Made by a program: the position numbers and the translations under genes. 64,000 nt of DNA from Sphingobacterium hotanense (GTDB lineage Bacteria; Bacteroidota; Bacteroidia; Sphingobacteriales; Sphingobacteriaceae), in the NCBI RefSeq assembly GCF_008274825.1, contig NZ_CP030848.1, positions 3,905,618 through 3,969,617 on the forward strand, given 5' to 3'. The notes beneath the pieces are model-generated. The model did no database searches. It had not been told where the DNA came from and worked only from the letters and a program-made list of their open reading frames with translations. Within the stretch, counting starts at the first letter, position 1, and each line of letters begins with the position of its first letter. Positions 43,887-54,659 of the stretch are shown here, piece after piece.

Positions 43887-43925
43887 AAAAAAAGATAGCC
43901 ATCTGTTCGGATGGCTATCTTTTAT
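43887..43925 (-). terminator. Intrinsic terminator of pnp
   Basis: A 10-bp core stem GATAGCCATC / GATGGCTATC with loop CGAACA on the minus strand, extended by A-T pairs, runs into seven T. Confidence 0.88.
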
Positions 43926-43938
43926 CTTATGAAGTGAA

Positions 43939-46131
43939 TTACGCTTGAGGAGCATCTGTTGCCGGAGCGTCTGTCGCTGGCTTTTGCTCTTGTTTTGCCT
44001 TATCTTCTCTTGGAGGGCGAGGTAATAAAGCTTTACGAGAAAGCTTCATTTTTCCTTGCTTATCAATATCTAATAACTTAACAGTTACCATATCTCCTTC
44101 TTTGAAAACACCGTCCATTGTTTCTAGACGCTTCCAGTCAATTTCAGAGATGTGCAATAAACCATCTTTTCCTGGTAAAATTTCAACGAAAGCACCAAAT
44201 GCCATGATAGACTTCACTTTACCTTCATATACTTCACCAATTTCCGGTTTCGTAACGATTGCTTTTACGCGTGCCATTGCTGCGTCGATAGAATCTTTAT
44301 TTTCTGCAAAGAACTGAACGATACCTTTGTTATCAACCTCTTCGATCGAGATTGTAGCACCGGTTTCACGTTGCATTTCTTGAATCACTTTACCACCTGG
44401 TCCGATCACAGCACCGATAAATTCTTTATCAATAGTAATTTGAACGATACGTGGAGCGTGTGGTTTGTAATCTTCACGAGGAGTTTGAATAGTCTTAGCC
44501 ATTTCGCCTAAGATATGTAAGCGAGCCTCTTTAGCTTGATCTAAGGCCTGAGTTAACACTTCCCATTTCAAACCATTGATCTTTAAGTCCATTTGACAAC
44601 CTACGATACCTTTTTGTGTACCTGTAACTTTAAAGTCCATATCGCCCAAATGATCTTCATCACCCAAGATATCCGATAAAATAGCGTATTTACCAGTCTT
44701 CTCATCTGTGATCAATCCCATTGCAATACCAGACACTGGAGCTGCAATCTTAACACCCGCATCCATCAATGCTAAAGTACCAGCACAAACGGTAGCCATA
44801 GAGGAAGAACCATTGGATTCCAAAATATCTGAAACTACACGAATAGTGTAAGGATTATCTTCGCCTGTTGGCAGTACTTGTTTCAATGAGCGCATGGCTA
44901 AGTTACCATGACCAACCTCACGACGACCTGGACCTCTATTTGGTCTTACTTCACCCGTAGAGAATCCTGGGAAATTATAGTGTAAAATGAATTTGTTATA
45001 ACCGTGGAAGAATGCGCCATCGATCATTTGTTCATCATCTTTCGCGCCTAAGGTTACTGATGTCAAGGATTGAGTTTCACCACGTGTAAACACAGCTGAA
45101 CCGTGAGCAGCAGGTAAATAATCTACTTCAGACCAAATTGGACGTACTGTACGAACATTACGACCATCTAAACGAATTCCTTCGTCTAATACTAAATTAC
45201 GTACCGCATCGTATTGAACGTCGTGGTAGTATTTCTTTAACAAGAAAGCAGTATCATCATCGATCTCCTCACCTTGCGTTGCAAAGAATTCTTCGCCGAT
45301 TTCAGCAAATCGCTCTGTACGCTCATGTTTAGTTGATCCTGATTTTGCTACCTCATACACTTTATCATAAGTCGCTGCATACACAGCTTCTCTCAATTCA
45401 GGGTTTGAAGGCTCATGAACAAACTCACGTTTGGTTTCTGAACCTACTAATCTGCTTAATTCAATTTGTCCCGCAACTTGCTTTTTGATCGCTTCGTGAG
45501 CAAAAGCAATAGCTTCAACCATCTCTGCTTCTGAAATCTCCTTCGCTTCACCCTCAACCATCACGATATCTTGTGCAGATCCCGCAACGATAAATTCTAA
45601 GCTCGCATTCTCTAAAACAGATACCGTTGGGTTGATCACTAATTGACCATCAACCTTCGCCACGCGAACTTCTGAAATAGGACCATTGAATGGAATATCA
45701 GACACCGCGATCGCAGCAGAAGCTGCTAATCCTGCTAATGCATCTGGCATAATTTCCTTATCCGCAGAAATTAAACTCACCATTACTTGTGTGTCCGCAT
45801 GATAAGTATCTGGGAATAATGGACGTAATGCTCTATCTATTAATCTTGAAATTAAAACTTCATAATCTGAAAGTCTAGCTTCGCGGCGTAAGAAACCGCC
45901 TGGGATACGGCCTGTAGCCGCGTATTTCTCTTGGTAATCTACAGATAAGGGAAGAAAATCAACTCCAGCCTTAGCTTCTTTTGAAGAAACAACCGTTGCT
46001 AATAGCATCGTGTTTCCTTGTTTTAATACAACCGATCCGTCCGCTTGCTTCGCTAACTTCCCGGTAGACAATTCGATAGGCGCAAGTCCGCCGCCCATCT
46101 CAATCGTTACTTTGTGTTCGTTATAACTCAT
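43939..46131 (-). CDS. pnp: Polyribonucleotide nucleotidyltransferase (PNPase)
   Basis: 3'-5' phosphorolytic exoribonuclease. Two RNase PH-like domains ([41 protein letters not shown] with phosphate-binding residues, [34 protein letters not shown] with catalytic Asp), then KH ([20 protein letters not shown]) and S1 ([21 protein letters not shown]) domains and an acidic/Pro-rich tail. The start is ATG 46131 (MSYNEHKVT); the frame extends to 46161 without a better start. Its usual partner rpsO lies 9.8 kb away and points the other way. Confidence 0.97.
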   Translation of the reverse strand: MSYNEHKVTIEMGGGLAPIELSTGKLAKQADGSVVLKQGNTMLLATVVSSKEAKAGVDFLPLSVDYQEKYAATGRIPGGFLRREARLSDYEVLISRLIDRALRPLFPDTYHADTQVMVSLISADKEIMPDALAGLAASAAIAVSDIPFNGPISEVRVAKVDGQLVINPTVSVLENASLEFIVAGSAQDIVMVEGEAKEISEAEMVEAIAFAHEAIKKQVAGQIELSRLVGSETKREFVHEPSNPELREAVYAATYDKVYEVAKSGSTKHERTERFAEIGEEFFATQGEEIDDDTAFLLKKYYHDVQYDAVRNLVLDEGIRLDGRNVRTVRPIWSEVDYLPAAHGSAVFTRGETQSLTSVTLGAKDDEQMIDGAFFHGYNKFILHYNFPGFSTGEVRPNRGPGRREVGHGNLAMRSLKQVLPTGEDNPYTIRVVSDILESNGSSSMATVCAGTLALMDAGVKIAAPVSGIAMGLITDEKTGKYAILSDILGDEDHLGDMDFKVTGTQKGIVGCQMDLKINGLKWEVLTQALDQAKEARLHILGEMAKTIQTPREDYKPHAPRIVQITIDKEFIGAVIGPGGKVIQEMQRETGATISIEEVDNKGIVQFFAENKDSIDAAMARVKAIVTKPEIGEVYEGKVKSIMAFGAFVEILPGKDGLLHISEIDWKRLETMDGVFKEGDMVTVKLLDIDKQGKMKLSRKALLPRPPREDKAKQEQKPATDAPATDAPQA

Positions 46132-46200
46132 TGTGTTTTCTTTGTGATGCAGTTGCCTCAAATAGAATGCATCAATTTAATTTTGACCTTTTTAATCGCA

Positions 46201-46208
46201 CAAAGGTA
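46201..46208 (-). promoter_or_regulatory. Candidate -7 box of pnp
   Basis: TACCTTTG on the minus strand fits TAnnTTTG and would give a leader of about 65 bases. No clear -33 box is visible. Confidence 0.4.
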
Positions 46209-46283
46209 ATTAAAATTTCCTCCCTAATCCTAGTAGCGACTTATTTTTTCGAACCTAGAAACCAGAAGTTTCCTAATCGGATA

Positions 46284-48080
46284 TTATTTTATCGCTTCAA
46301 CCCAAATCCTATTAAACCAAATCGGATCTGAAGATGAAAAGTGTACTTCATAATAACCGGCACGATCAGCCAGGAATGTACCAGCATCCTGATCCAAAAA
46401 CTCCTCTACATACCAATTCTCGTTCGGCTCGACCGTTACTTTTCCATTGGGTTTAGCAAGGATAGTAAAATCTTGCTTATACCGCTTCGCAGCGGCGCTT
46501 GCTTCTAAGCTCAAACGTTGAACCGAAAGTTTTAACTCACTTTCTTTACCATTTCCATTATGGATATTCGACGTCAATCTATATTTTCCGGCTTTCGGCA
46601 GATACAGCTTCCACGCAACCTCCTGATTTCCCTTCAATGCTAAATAGTCCGGCCGCGTACCGTCGAATGCTTTCAATCCAACTCCCGGAGTAATAACATT
46701 TCTTGCATTCAATGCAAAACCGCCAAACGTGGATTCCCCCACTACTTGATCATCTAAATAGATCTCATCGAAACTCAACTTAATCACCGAAACATAAGGA
46801 TCCGGTTGTCTATCGGGAACCTGGATATGCATCAAAGGGCCGAACTGCTCCACCGGTAAATTAAGCTGCCCGTTGGGGGTCAAAAGTGTTGCACGAACCG
46901 GCTTTCCCATCAGCCCAGAAACGCGAAGTCTTTTATCCAATGGCCAATTGTAAACATGAAGATATAAGTTCTTCCCGCTTTGATCCTGAGTAATTCGCCC
47001 CCAGTCATGTTGCGTACTTTTTAATTTCAGCCCTTTGTTGGCATACAAAGCTTCGCCATATAGTGCTAACCACTTACCAATCGTCTCCAAACGTTCTACT
47101 CCCTCGAAAGGCACAGACCCATCTGCTCTAGGTCCAATGTTTAGGGTATATGATCCATTTAAACTCACATTATTGATCAAGGATTGGAAAATCTGATTGG
47201 TGGATTTCCATTCGTTCTCTAGCGCATTGAAACCCCAGGAATGCGCAATAGTACCCGGCGTTTCCCAAATATGATCCGTATAAGCTTCTCCGAATACATT
47301 ATCACCCAAAGTTTCAAAATCAACATTTTCATTACTAATTGGAAGCCCTAAACGAGAATTTATCAAGCAATTTGGCTGCAATTGGTGTATCATGTTCGCC
47401 AGCTGATCCAACTGTTCCTTCTTGATGATACTTTCCTGATAAGGGATCCACATATCGAACCACATCAACGCAATATCACCGTAGTTTGTCAGAAGCTCAC
47501 GTACCTGTGGGATCACCTTTTCCTGCCAATATTGATTGTATTGCGCGTCCGTTACTCGCCCGGTTACTTCTTGATTATGGCTCCAGGCATAAGGGTGTTG
47601 CCAATCGATCCAATGAGAATAATAAAAGCCCAATTTCATGTTATGCTTTCGACAGGCATCGGCTATCTCCTTAATTACATCTCGCCCGCTCCCGCTCAAC
47701 TTTGGCAAGGAATAGCTCCCCACTTTCGTATCCCAAAGTGCAACTCCATCGTGATGTTTTGAAGTAATAATGATATATTTCATACCGGCCTTTTTGGCCA
47801 GCAAAACCCATTCCTCAGGATTGATCTTTTCCCAATCAAATCGCTTTGCTAATTCTCCATATTCAGCTTCGCCTATCCGATTCCTATATCGGATCCACTC
47901 TGCATAGTTATTTGGATGGCGCAGGCGCTCTCCCTTCCAAATTCCCTCGGTAGCACTATAGAGCCCCCAATGAATGAACATTCCGTAGCGGGCATCCGCT
48001 AACCACTGAGCCTTGTCGCTCTGTGCAGTGGCAAAAAACGTGTAAATGATAAATAAAAATAATAGGCTTAATTTTCTCAT
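46284..48080 (-). CDS. Alpha-L-fucosidase, GH29
   Basis: Removes alpha-linked fucose from glycans. Signal peptide (MRKLSLLFLFIIYTFFATAQ). The catalytic barrel carries YGMFIHWGLYSATEGIW, YIIITSKHHDGVALWD and LMWFDMW, whose Asp is the expected nucleophile. The C-terminal part (about residues 420-590) is beta-sandwich, probably carbohydrate-binding. 598 aa is in the family range. It follows the susD-like gene of a SusCD pair but behind a terminator and with its own -7 box, so it can be transcribed separately. Confidence 0.94.
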   Translation of the reverse strand: MRKLSLLFLFIIYTFFATAQSDKAQWLADARYGMFIHWGLYSATEGIWKGERLRHPNNYAEWIRYRNRIGEAEYGELAKRFDWEKINPEEWVLLAKKAGMKYIIITSKHHDGVALWDTKVGSYSLPKLSGSGRDVIKEIADACRKHNMKLGFYYSHWIDWQHPYAWSHNQEVTGRVTDAQYNQYWQEKVIPQVRELLTNYGDIALMWFDMWIPYQESIIKKEQLDQLANMIHQLQPNCLINSRLGLPISNENVDFETLGDNVFGEAYTDHIWETPGTIAHSWGFNALENEWKSTNQIFQSLINNVSLNGSYTLNIGPRADGSVPFEGVERLETIGKWLALYGEALYANKGLKLKSTQHDWGRITQDQSGKNLYLHVYNWPLDKRLRVSGLMGKPVRATLLTPNGQLNLPVEQFGPLMHIQVPDRQPDPYVSVIKLSFDEIYLDDQVVGESTFGGFALNARNVITPGVGLKAFDGTRPDYLALKGNQEVAWKLYLPKAGKYRLTSNIHNGNGKESELKLSVQRLSLEASAAAKRYKQDFTILAKPNGKVTVEPNENWYVEEFLDQDAGTFLADRAGYYEVHFSSSDPIWFNRIWVEAIK

Positions 48081-48116
48081 GAATTATAGTGTAAATATCG
48101 GCTTTAATGAGTTGTT

Positions 48117-48124
48117 CAAATATA
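48117..48124 (-). promoter_or_regulatory. Candidate -7 box of the fucosidase gene
   Basis: TATATTTG on the minus strand fits TAnnTTTG and lies 36 bases before the ATG. Confidence 0.4.
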
Positions 48125-48170
48125 GTAATTCGTGTAGTCTATCGCTATAATTTCAGCCATCCTGACTGGC

Positions 48171-48211
48171 AAAAACAATAAATTCCTATAGGGCAGTGCC
48201 CTATAGGAATT
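48171..48211 (-). terminator. Terminator of the ROK-SusC-SusD operon
   Basis: A perfect 15-bp palindrome arm pair (48181-48195 and 48197-48211) around one base, core CCTATAGGGC / GCCCTATAGG, followed on the minus strand by a T-rich stretch TATTGTTTTT. It lies 21 bases past the susD-like stop. Confidence 0.85.
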
Positions 48212-48231
48212 CGATATGATGTAAAACTGAA

Positions 48232-50145
48232 TTAGTTTTTCTTAGCCCACCAAAGTGGAGTTAAAACTTTGTCTTCACCACCTAATGCAGTCACCGCTTG
48301 TGCATATCCTTCAGGCGACGATTCTCTAAACACAGAAGGGAAAGGAATACGTTGAGGGAAGAATTTCACACGGTTTGTCATTACGTTTCCACTATTTAAA
48401 TCCGGAAGATTTGTCAATGGATTTTCAACAGCTGGATTTTCGAAAAACGGCAATCCTAATCTTCTGTGATCACTCCATGCCTCCAGTGGCAACCATGGCA
48501 TATTAGCAATATATTTTTGCGTAATAATCTTCGTTAAAGCATCGTTACGAACAGTACCGTTTTTATAGATGGTATTTGCCGGATAAGCGATACTTGCAGT
48601 TCCTGTAGCATTAGTATAGCCATCGACATAGCTCATGCTGTGCGAATTTCCAGGCTCTGTTGTGTGTGTAAATTTAGCTGACGTTCCAACGCGGTTGTAA
48701 TCCTCAGATGCCAAGTAAGCAGCAGCATGTTGAGAAACACCCCAGTACTCAAAGCTTGATTTTACCCCATTCTCATACGCAGCTTGTGCTGTTGTTCCTA
48801 CAGACCAACCTTTCAATGCCGCTTCCGCTAATAAGAAATAAGATTCCCATGCTGCAAAGAATACACGTTTTGCACCACTTGCTCTAAATGCTTGTGATAG
48901 GCCAGGAATCTTTCCAATTTGTACCGAACGGATGCCATTTGCTGTACCCAATGCACCAAAGTCACCAATAGCAGTCGTACTCCATGTATTTTTAGTGTTC
49001 AACTTGATATCGCCAGAAGCGCGTTTCATTGTTACCTCTGTTTCCTTTGCATCATTCGTCCAAGATGGATAGTTTGACCAAGTGCTGCTTGAAACATCTC
49101 CAGGAATATAGAATGTTTTGTAAGCGCGTGGATCGATTGTATTAGGAAGCCCATCGAAGAAGTACCCTGCAGAAGGGTCATTCGTTTTAACAGAATAATG
49201 CTCTAACATACGCTTTCCTACATAGTTTGCTGGCTTAATCGCTGAATGGAAGCTCGCTGCAAGTTGATCTTGAGACTTAATACCACCTAAACCTAAGTAT
49301 AGATTGTTTAACGTTGCTGATAGCACTTGTCCATTCCATTCGCGGCTCATGACACCCGATAGTGGGTCCCATCCTGGTTTCTCTTGAATAGCGAACATTT
49401 CACTTGCATTCTTAATGTAGTTACCGCCTGCTGCTGCACTTTCAAATTCTGCTTTCGCTTTTGCAGGAGCAACCTCAGCGATACGCATTGCAAAACGCAT
49501 GCGTAAGGAGTTTCCGTATTTCGTCCAGCTATCTACACTAAAGCCATAAGCATTATCAAACTTTGTCTTGGTATTAGGAACCGGATTATCAGCATCTAGT
49601 TTTGAAACCGCATCTTTCAACTCGTTCAATATGAAGGTATAAACTTCTTCCACAGTGTTATACTTTGGATTCGTGCCTTCAAATCCTTCCAATGGAACCG
49701 GACCGAAGTTGTCAGACAATTCGCTAAGCAAATAAGCTCTCCAAATTCTAGAAATCTGAACCATATTGTTGATATGTGGTTCTGCCGTATTTGCAGCTAT
49801 GCGCTCTTCGCCTACTTTAATTGCTTTGTTGATACTGGTTAACCATTTCGCACCATAACCTCTACCCCAATATTCGTTGGACCAACTGTCATTGTGCGTA
49901 CCGACAGCAAGACCGTTTGATAGGTGTTGTCTTGCCGCAGTTTTCCAATACAGCACAAAAACACGCTCCGCAATATTGGGATCTTGTTGTGCGCCAATTA
50001 ATGCATCATTAAACAAATATTCTACTTGTACTTGGCCCTCATTTACTTTCAGAGGGGGAGTGTTCATCTCTTCAAAATCCGAACACGACGTTACGCTTGC
50101 CGCAAGTGCAAAAAACAATCCCGCTTTTGATATAATATTTTTCAT
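48232..50145 (-). CDS. SusD/RagB-family outer membrane lipoprotein (SusD-like 2 type)
   Basis: Glycan-capturing lid of a SusCD importer. Lipobox in AASVTSC, then a helical body with ARQHLSNGLAVGTHND, ISRIWRAYLLSELSDNFGPVPL and the C-terminal SYFLLAEAALKGWSVGTTAQAAYENGV and IITQKYIANMPWLPLEAWSDHRRLGLP, typical of the longer SusD_2 group (637 aa). It lies 18 bases after its SusC partner and before the GH29 gene. The natural substrate is probably a fucosylated glycan, judged from context. Confidence 0.92.
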   Translation of the reverse strand: MKNIISKAGLFFALAASVTSCSDFEEMNTPPLKVNEGQVQVEYLFNDALIGAQQDPNIAERVFVLYWKTAARQHLSNGLAVGTHNDSWSNEYWGRGYGAKWLTSINKAIKVGEERIAANTAEPHINNMVQISRIWRAYLLSELSDNFGPVPLEGFEGTNPKYNTVEEVYTFILNELKDAVSKLDADNPVPNTKTKFDNAYGFSVDSWTKYGNSLRMRFAMRIAEVAPAKAKAEFESAAAGGNYIKNASEMFAIQEKPGWDPLSGVMSREWNGQVLSATLNNLYLGLGGIKSQDQLAASFHSAIKPANYVGKRMLEHYSVKTNDPSAGYFFDGLPNTIDPRAYKTFYIPGDVSSSTWSNYPSWTNDAKETEVTMKRASGDIKLNTKNTWSTTAIGDFGALGTANGIRSVQIGKIPGLSQAFRASGAKRVFFAAWESYFLLAEAALKGWSVGTTAQAAYENGVKSSFEYWGVSQHAAAYLASEDYNRVGTSAKFTHTTEPGNSHSMSYVDGYTNATGTASIAYPANTIYKNGTVRNDALTKIITQKYIANMPWLPLEAWSDHRRLGLPFFENPAVENPLTNLPDLNSGNVMTNRVKFFPQRIPFPSVFRESSPEGYAQAVTALGGEDKVLTPLWWAKKN

Positions 50146-50163
50146 TTGTCTTCGCTCTTAAAA

Positions 50164-53100
50164 TTAAAATCCTAATGTTAGGTTAATGAAGAATGATCTA
50201 GACGTTGGAGTTGAGAAGTTCTCAAATCCTGTCGCATTGGAGTTGATCGAGAATACAGATTCCGGGTCAATTCCATTAGCATAACTCTTGATCATCCATG
50301 CGTTGTTTACAGTAAATGCAATTTTTGCACGCTGTAAAACATTGCTTTTCAATACTGACGATGGTAGGTTATAGCTCAACGTAATATTTCTTAAGCGAAT
50401 ATTTGTCGCGTCGTAAATATTCTCTTCACCCACACCTAGGTTACCCGAATTAGTCACACGATCCCAGTATTGTTGATGAGAAACCGATTTCGTGTTTTCT
50501 TTATATCCATTTCCATCTGCAACAACGCCATCAACAACGAAGTCTTCGCGCTTACCACCTGGCGCAGTGATATCTGCCACACCGTTACGCTGTAAATTCA
50601 AGTTTGTTCCTGAGAAGAATTCACCGCCGAAACGACCGTCAATCTGGAAAGATAAACCAATGTTTTTGTAGGAGAAACTGTTGATCCAGCCAACTAATGC
50701 TTTCGGTGCTTGGTTACCCAATAATACCGCATCAGTCGTTTGTGGTAATCCATTACCATCTAGAATCTTTTGACCATAGAATGGGCTTGCCGCATCTTCC
50801 ACACGACGATATTTTGTACCGTAGATATTTCCGTATAGCTCGCCCGCATTTGCGCGAACAGCAAGGTTATCAAATCCGCCTAATGTATAGTTTGTAATCT
50901 CGTCAGTCAACTCGATAATCTTATTGGTATTCTTCGAAAAGTTAACCGAAGAATTCCAGTTTAATCCTGCGTCAGACTGTAAGATTTGACCATCTAAAGC
51001 AATTTCAAAACCTGTATTCTGAATATTACCGGCATTAATCAATTCTGCTCTGAAACCGCTCATTGGATCCATAGGAACCTCAATAATTTGATTGGTAGCA
51101 TTGTTTTTATACCATGCAAAATCTAAACCTAAGCGGCTGTTGAATAATCTCGTATCAAAACCAAATTCTAACGCTTTGATCAACTCATTTACGAGAGCAG
51201 GGTTGAATTTCACATCGTCATAACTACCAACCGCATTGCCATTTGGATCTTTCCCTACGGAATAGCTGTTGTATAGTTGATAAGGTCTTGTGTCATTTCC
51301 AACCTCAGCATAGGAACCTCTAACTTTTAAGAAGCTGATAAACTCAGGAAGGTTGCCACCTCTTTTTCTGATCATATCAGAAATTACTAAGGAAGTACTA
51401 ACTGATGGATAGAAGAAAGGATCTAATAATGTGGATGACCAGTCTTCACGACCTGTTAAAGTCAAGAACCAGAAACCATCGTAGTTAACCTCTGCCGTAG
51501 CATATATCGAATTGATTTGCTTTCTGTTGTTCAACTGATCAACCGCTGGGTTACCCACACCGTTTTGCACAGAGAAGAAATTTGGAACCTCAAGCTCACC
51601 AGCATTCACATTCAACATCGTCTCGTTCGATTTCATGATCTGGCCGAATAAGGATCCTGACAATCCCCATTTGCTACCACCCAACTCATCTTTTCTTGCA
51701 TGTAATGCTAAGGTATAGTTACGCTCAGCAAACTCTGTTTTACCGTTTGCATATTTACCGTTTGCAGCCATTGGACTACCTCCGTATGTACGATTATCAA
51801 AACGCGTCACGTATGAATCCATACCTGTGCGTGCTTCTGCATCTAACCAATCTGTTAACTTATACTTGATGTTTGCATTCATCATATAACGATTTCTAAC
51901 GTCGTTATTTTGTTGGTATTCCGCTAACCAGTATGGGTTGATTGAGTTTGTTGTTCCGTACCAGAACATCTTTCCTGTGTTAGTCAATGGGTTTTTGTAA
52001 TCCAAAATACTCAATGATCTAGGCATGGTGAACAAAGTGCTATAGGCATTTCCATTGTTCTGTCCAGATGTAGGACGATTTACAGCATTGTTGTTCATGT
52101 ATTGAACTTTGACATCTGTACTCCAACGTTTGTTTTCACCGAAATTAGAAGTCACTCTTGACATCAAATTTAAACGCTCTAAACTAGATCCCGGAATCTT
52201 GCTTTGATCATTCAAATACGTTGCAGAGGTGTAAACGCTCGTATTTTCATATTGCTGTTGGAATGAAATATTCTGGGTATGATTCACGCCTGTCTTAAAG
52301 AAATCCTGAATATTATCATAGGCTTGATAAGTAGATCCCATTTCCGGACCCCAGCTATATAATTGCAAATTATCGAAAACACCATCTTTACCTTGCGCAA
52401 AAGAGTTTTGCAGTTTTGGCAAAGTAAATAACGTTTCTAATCCTAATGTTGATGAATAGGTAATTCCTGTACCTTTTTGCGCTCTACCCGATTTCGTCGT
52501 AATAACGATCGCGCCATTACCAGCACGTGAACCATATAAAGCTGATGCTGCACCACTTTTCAGAACGGACATACTCTCAATGTCTTCAGGGTTGATATCC
52601 CCTAAACCATTACCCATATCTGTACCCGGGTTCCAAAAGTCGTTGTTCGCTAAACCATTGCCACCTTTTGAACCTAAGAAATTGTTCATCGGAACACCAT
52701 CTACGATAATTAATGGTTGGTTATCGCCCGCTAATGAGTTATTACCACGTAAAGTAATCTTTGTTGATGAGGCAGGGCCTGCAGAACCTTTGATTACTTG
52801 TAAACCAGCAACTTTACCCACTAACGCATTTGAAATATTCGTTTCTTTCGCGTCAGTCAGCTGTTCACCTTTTACTTCCTGAAAAGAATAACCTAGAGAT
52901 TTCTTTTCTCTCTTGATACCCATCGCAGTTACGACAACCTCATCAATCGACGTATCGTCTGCTTGTAGCGTCACATTATGTGTTCTAGCAGAAACTGTAA
53001 TGATCTGCGTTGTATAACCAACGATAGAAAAACGTAGCTTCTCGCCATTATTGGCGTCAACCGAATAGTTACCATTGGCGTCTGTTTGTCCCCCACGTGT

Positions 53101-53247
53101 GGTTCCCACTACCGTGACACTAACGCCAGCAACTCCTGTATTACCATCTGTCACTCTCCCTGTAACAGCTTGTTGTGCGAAAATCGTTGTTATGCTTAGC
53201 AACATAACTAGCGATAGACTGCAACATTTTAAGTAAAAATTGCTCAT
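50164..53247 (-). CDS. SusC/RagA-family TonB-linked outer membrane channel
   Basis: Energised importer partner of the adjacent SusD-like protein. Signal peptide, carboxypeptidase-like domain (GRVTDGNTGVAGVSVTVVGTTRGG), plug domain (DEVVVTAMGIKREKKSLGYSFQEVKG, SMSVLKSGAASALYGSRAGNGAIVITTK) and a barrel ending in Phe (FFINLTLGF). 1027 aa, of the MGIKREKKSLGY subtype, unlike the first SusC of this window (GYGSVKRKDVT). It starts 11 bases after the ROK gene, so the three are likely one transcript. Confidence 0.95.
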   Translation of the reverse strand: MSNFYLKCCSLSLVMLLSITTIFAQQAVTGRVTDGNTGVAGVSVTVVGTTRGGQTDANGNYSVDANNGEKLRFSIVGYTTQIITVSARTHNVTLQADDTSIDEVVVTAMGIKREKKSLGYSFQEVKGEQLTDAKETNISNALVGKVAGLQVIKGSAGPASSTKITLRGNNSLAGDNQPLIIVDGVPMNNFLGSKGGNGLANNDFWNPGTDMGNGLGDINPEDIESMSVLKSGAASALYGSRAGNGAIVITTKSGRAQKGTGITYSSTLGLETLFTLPKLQNSFAQGKDGVFDNLQLYSWGPEMGSTYQAYDNIQDFFKTGVNHTQNISFQQQYENTSVYTSATYLNDQSKIPGSSLERLNLMSRVTSNFGENKRWSTDVKVQYMNNNAVNRPTSGQNNGNAYSTLFTMPRSLSILDYKNPLTNTGKMFWYGTTNSINPYWLAEYQQNNDVRNRYMMNANIKYKLTDWLDAEARTGMDSYVTRFDNRTYGGSPMAANGKYANGKTEFAERNYTLALHARKDELGGSKWGLSGSLFGQIMKSNETMLNVNAGELEVPNFFSVQNGVGNPAVDQLNNRKQINSIYATAEVNYDGFWFLTLTGREDWSSTLLDPFFYPSVSTSLVISDMIRKRGGNLPEFISFLKVRGSYAEVGNDTRPYQLYNSYSVGKDPNGNAVGSYDDVKFNPALVNELIKALEFGFDTRLFNSRLGLDFAWYKNNATNQIIEVPMDPMSGFRAELINAGNIQNTGFEIALDGQILQSDAGLNWNSSVNFSKNTNKIIELTDEITNYTLGGFDNLAVRANAGELYGNIYGTKYRRVEDAASPFYGQKILDGNGLPQTTDAVLLGNQAPKALVGWINSFSYKNIGLSFQIDGRFGGEFFSGTNLNLQRNGVADITAPGGKREDFVVDGVVADGNGYKENTKSVSHQQYWDRVTNSGNLGVGEENIYDATNIRLRNITLSYNLPSSVLKSNVLQRAKIAFTVNNAWMIKSYANGIDPESVFSINSNATGFENFSTPTSRSFFINLTLGF

Positions 53248-53258
53248 TGTTGATGATT

Positions 53259-54446
53259 TTAATTTATAATTCTGTTAATTGCTTTTAAAATAGTTCTATC
53301 CAATTGGCCCACAGCAACACATCCGCCACCTAATAATTGTACATTTGTTGTATCAGAAAATTCAAGCTTCGTATTTTTAGAAAGCCGCGGAATCGCGAAT
53401 TCATGTAACGCACTCTGAATCTCAGGTAACAGGACACGTTGCGCCTTAGCACCACGTCCCGAGATGATGATTTTCTCCGGGTTGATAATATGAATAAGCG
53501 TTGCTATTCCCTTACCTAACATATATCCGATCCGACGAAGTGCCTTTATTGCTAATTGATCACCAGCGTTTGCCGCAGCTAGTAATTCATCCCCTGTGAT
53601 ATAACCCTGCTCCAAGAAGCTTGCTTGTAATACCGATTCCTCGCCTTCTTTCAACATTTCTATCGCAAACTCACGCGCAGCGATTAAAGACGCTTCAACC
53701 TCTAAGCATCCTTTCTTTCCACATGAACAAAGCTTGCTCAAATTGGATAGTGGAATATGACTAAATTCTCCAGCATATCCACTGTGGCCTCGATAAAGAT
53801 CATTATCGATGATCATCCCTAGGCCGACTCCCCAATTTAGATTCACTACCATCACATCTTTGGCATCTCTCCCCTTTCCGAAATTATGCTCCGCGATAGC
53901 GATTGCCGTCGAATCGTTCTCGACTTCCGTCCGAATTCCAAACTCCTTCTCGATATTTTCGCGAATCTTATATAATGAAGAACTTTTGCTAAAAGAGTTG
54001 TTCAATCCTTCTACCCCATCGACAAACCCTGGTAAAGTAAGCCCTATAATAAACACTGACGCCTTTTCAACCTGCTGTAAGGTTTTAGCAATTAGGGTAC
54101 AAATTTTAGCATAAGCATCTTCGTTCTCTAATCTGATGTGCTCTGTCAATATTTCAGTCTGCTTTTTATTCGCAAAATCTAGAATGACAGTAGAAGTATA
54201 AAATTGGTCGATTGCTACAGATAAAATGAAAGGGAGTGCTTCAGCATTCAGGGCAAAACTTGCAGCACGACGGCCGCCTGTAGATGGCGCGAGGCCATTT
54301 TGAATAACCAAATCCGAATTAATCAATTGGTTGACGGAGTTAGTGATGTTAGGCACGCTCTTGCCTACCGAAGTACTCAATTCGGCAATCGATTGCACTT
54401 TCGCAAAGTATAAACGTTTGATTATCGATAATTTAAGCCTCTCCAA
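53259..54446 (-). CDS. ROK-family transcriptional regulator
   Basis: An N-terminal winged helix (KLSIIKRLYFAKVQSIAELSTSVGKSVPNITNSVNQL) is joined to a ROK sugar-kinase fold with the zinc signature CSCGKKGCLEVEAS and NWGVGLGMIID. The NagC/Mlc-like layout suggests a repressor that senses a sugar or sugar phosphate. The start codon is TTG at 54446; no ATG is found in frame upstream within the gap. It heads the operon with SusC and SusD, which suggests direct control of the transport genes, perhaps by amino sugar or fucose derivatives. Confidence 0.9.
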   Translation of the reverse strand: MERLKLSIIKRLYFAKVQSIAELSTSVGKSVPNITNSVNQLINSDLVIQNGLAPSTGGRRAASFALNAEALPFILSVAIDQFYTSTVILDFANKKQTEILTEHIRLENEDAYAKICTLIAKTLQQVEKASVFIIGLTLPGFVDGVEGLNNSFSKSSSLYKIRENIEKEFGIRTEVENDSTAIAIAEHNFGKGRDAKDVMVVNLNWGVGLGMIIDNDLYRGHSGYAGEFSHIPLSNLSKLCSCGKKGCLEVEASLIAAREFAIEMLKEGEESVLQASFLEQGYITGDELLAAANAGDQLAIKALRRIGYMLGKGIATLIHIINPEKIIISGRGAKAQRVLLPEIQSALHEFAIPRLSKNTKLEFSDTTNVQLLGGGCVAVGQLDRTILKAINRIIN

Positions 54447-54659
54447 TTGTTTATGATTTGGTAATATTGGGGTAAAGTTAAATTAATTTTTAGAAAACAT
54501 CCAAATACTTTTTAAATTATTTAATAAGTAGATATAACTTCCTTCTAATCTGACGGATTGGAATGCGGAATTTCTTAAATTTTCCCCAACATTTCCAATA
54601 TCTTATCCATTGCGTTTTCAATACCACTATAAATTGTAACTTAGTTTCAATTATTAGCT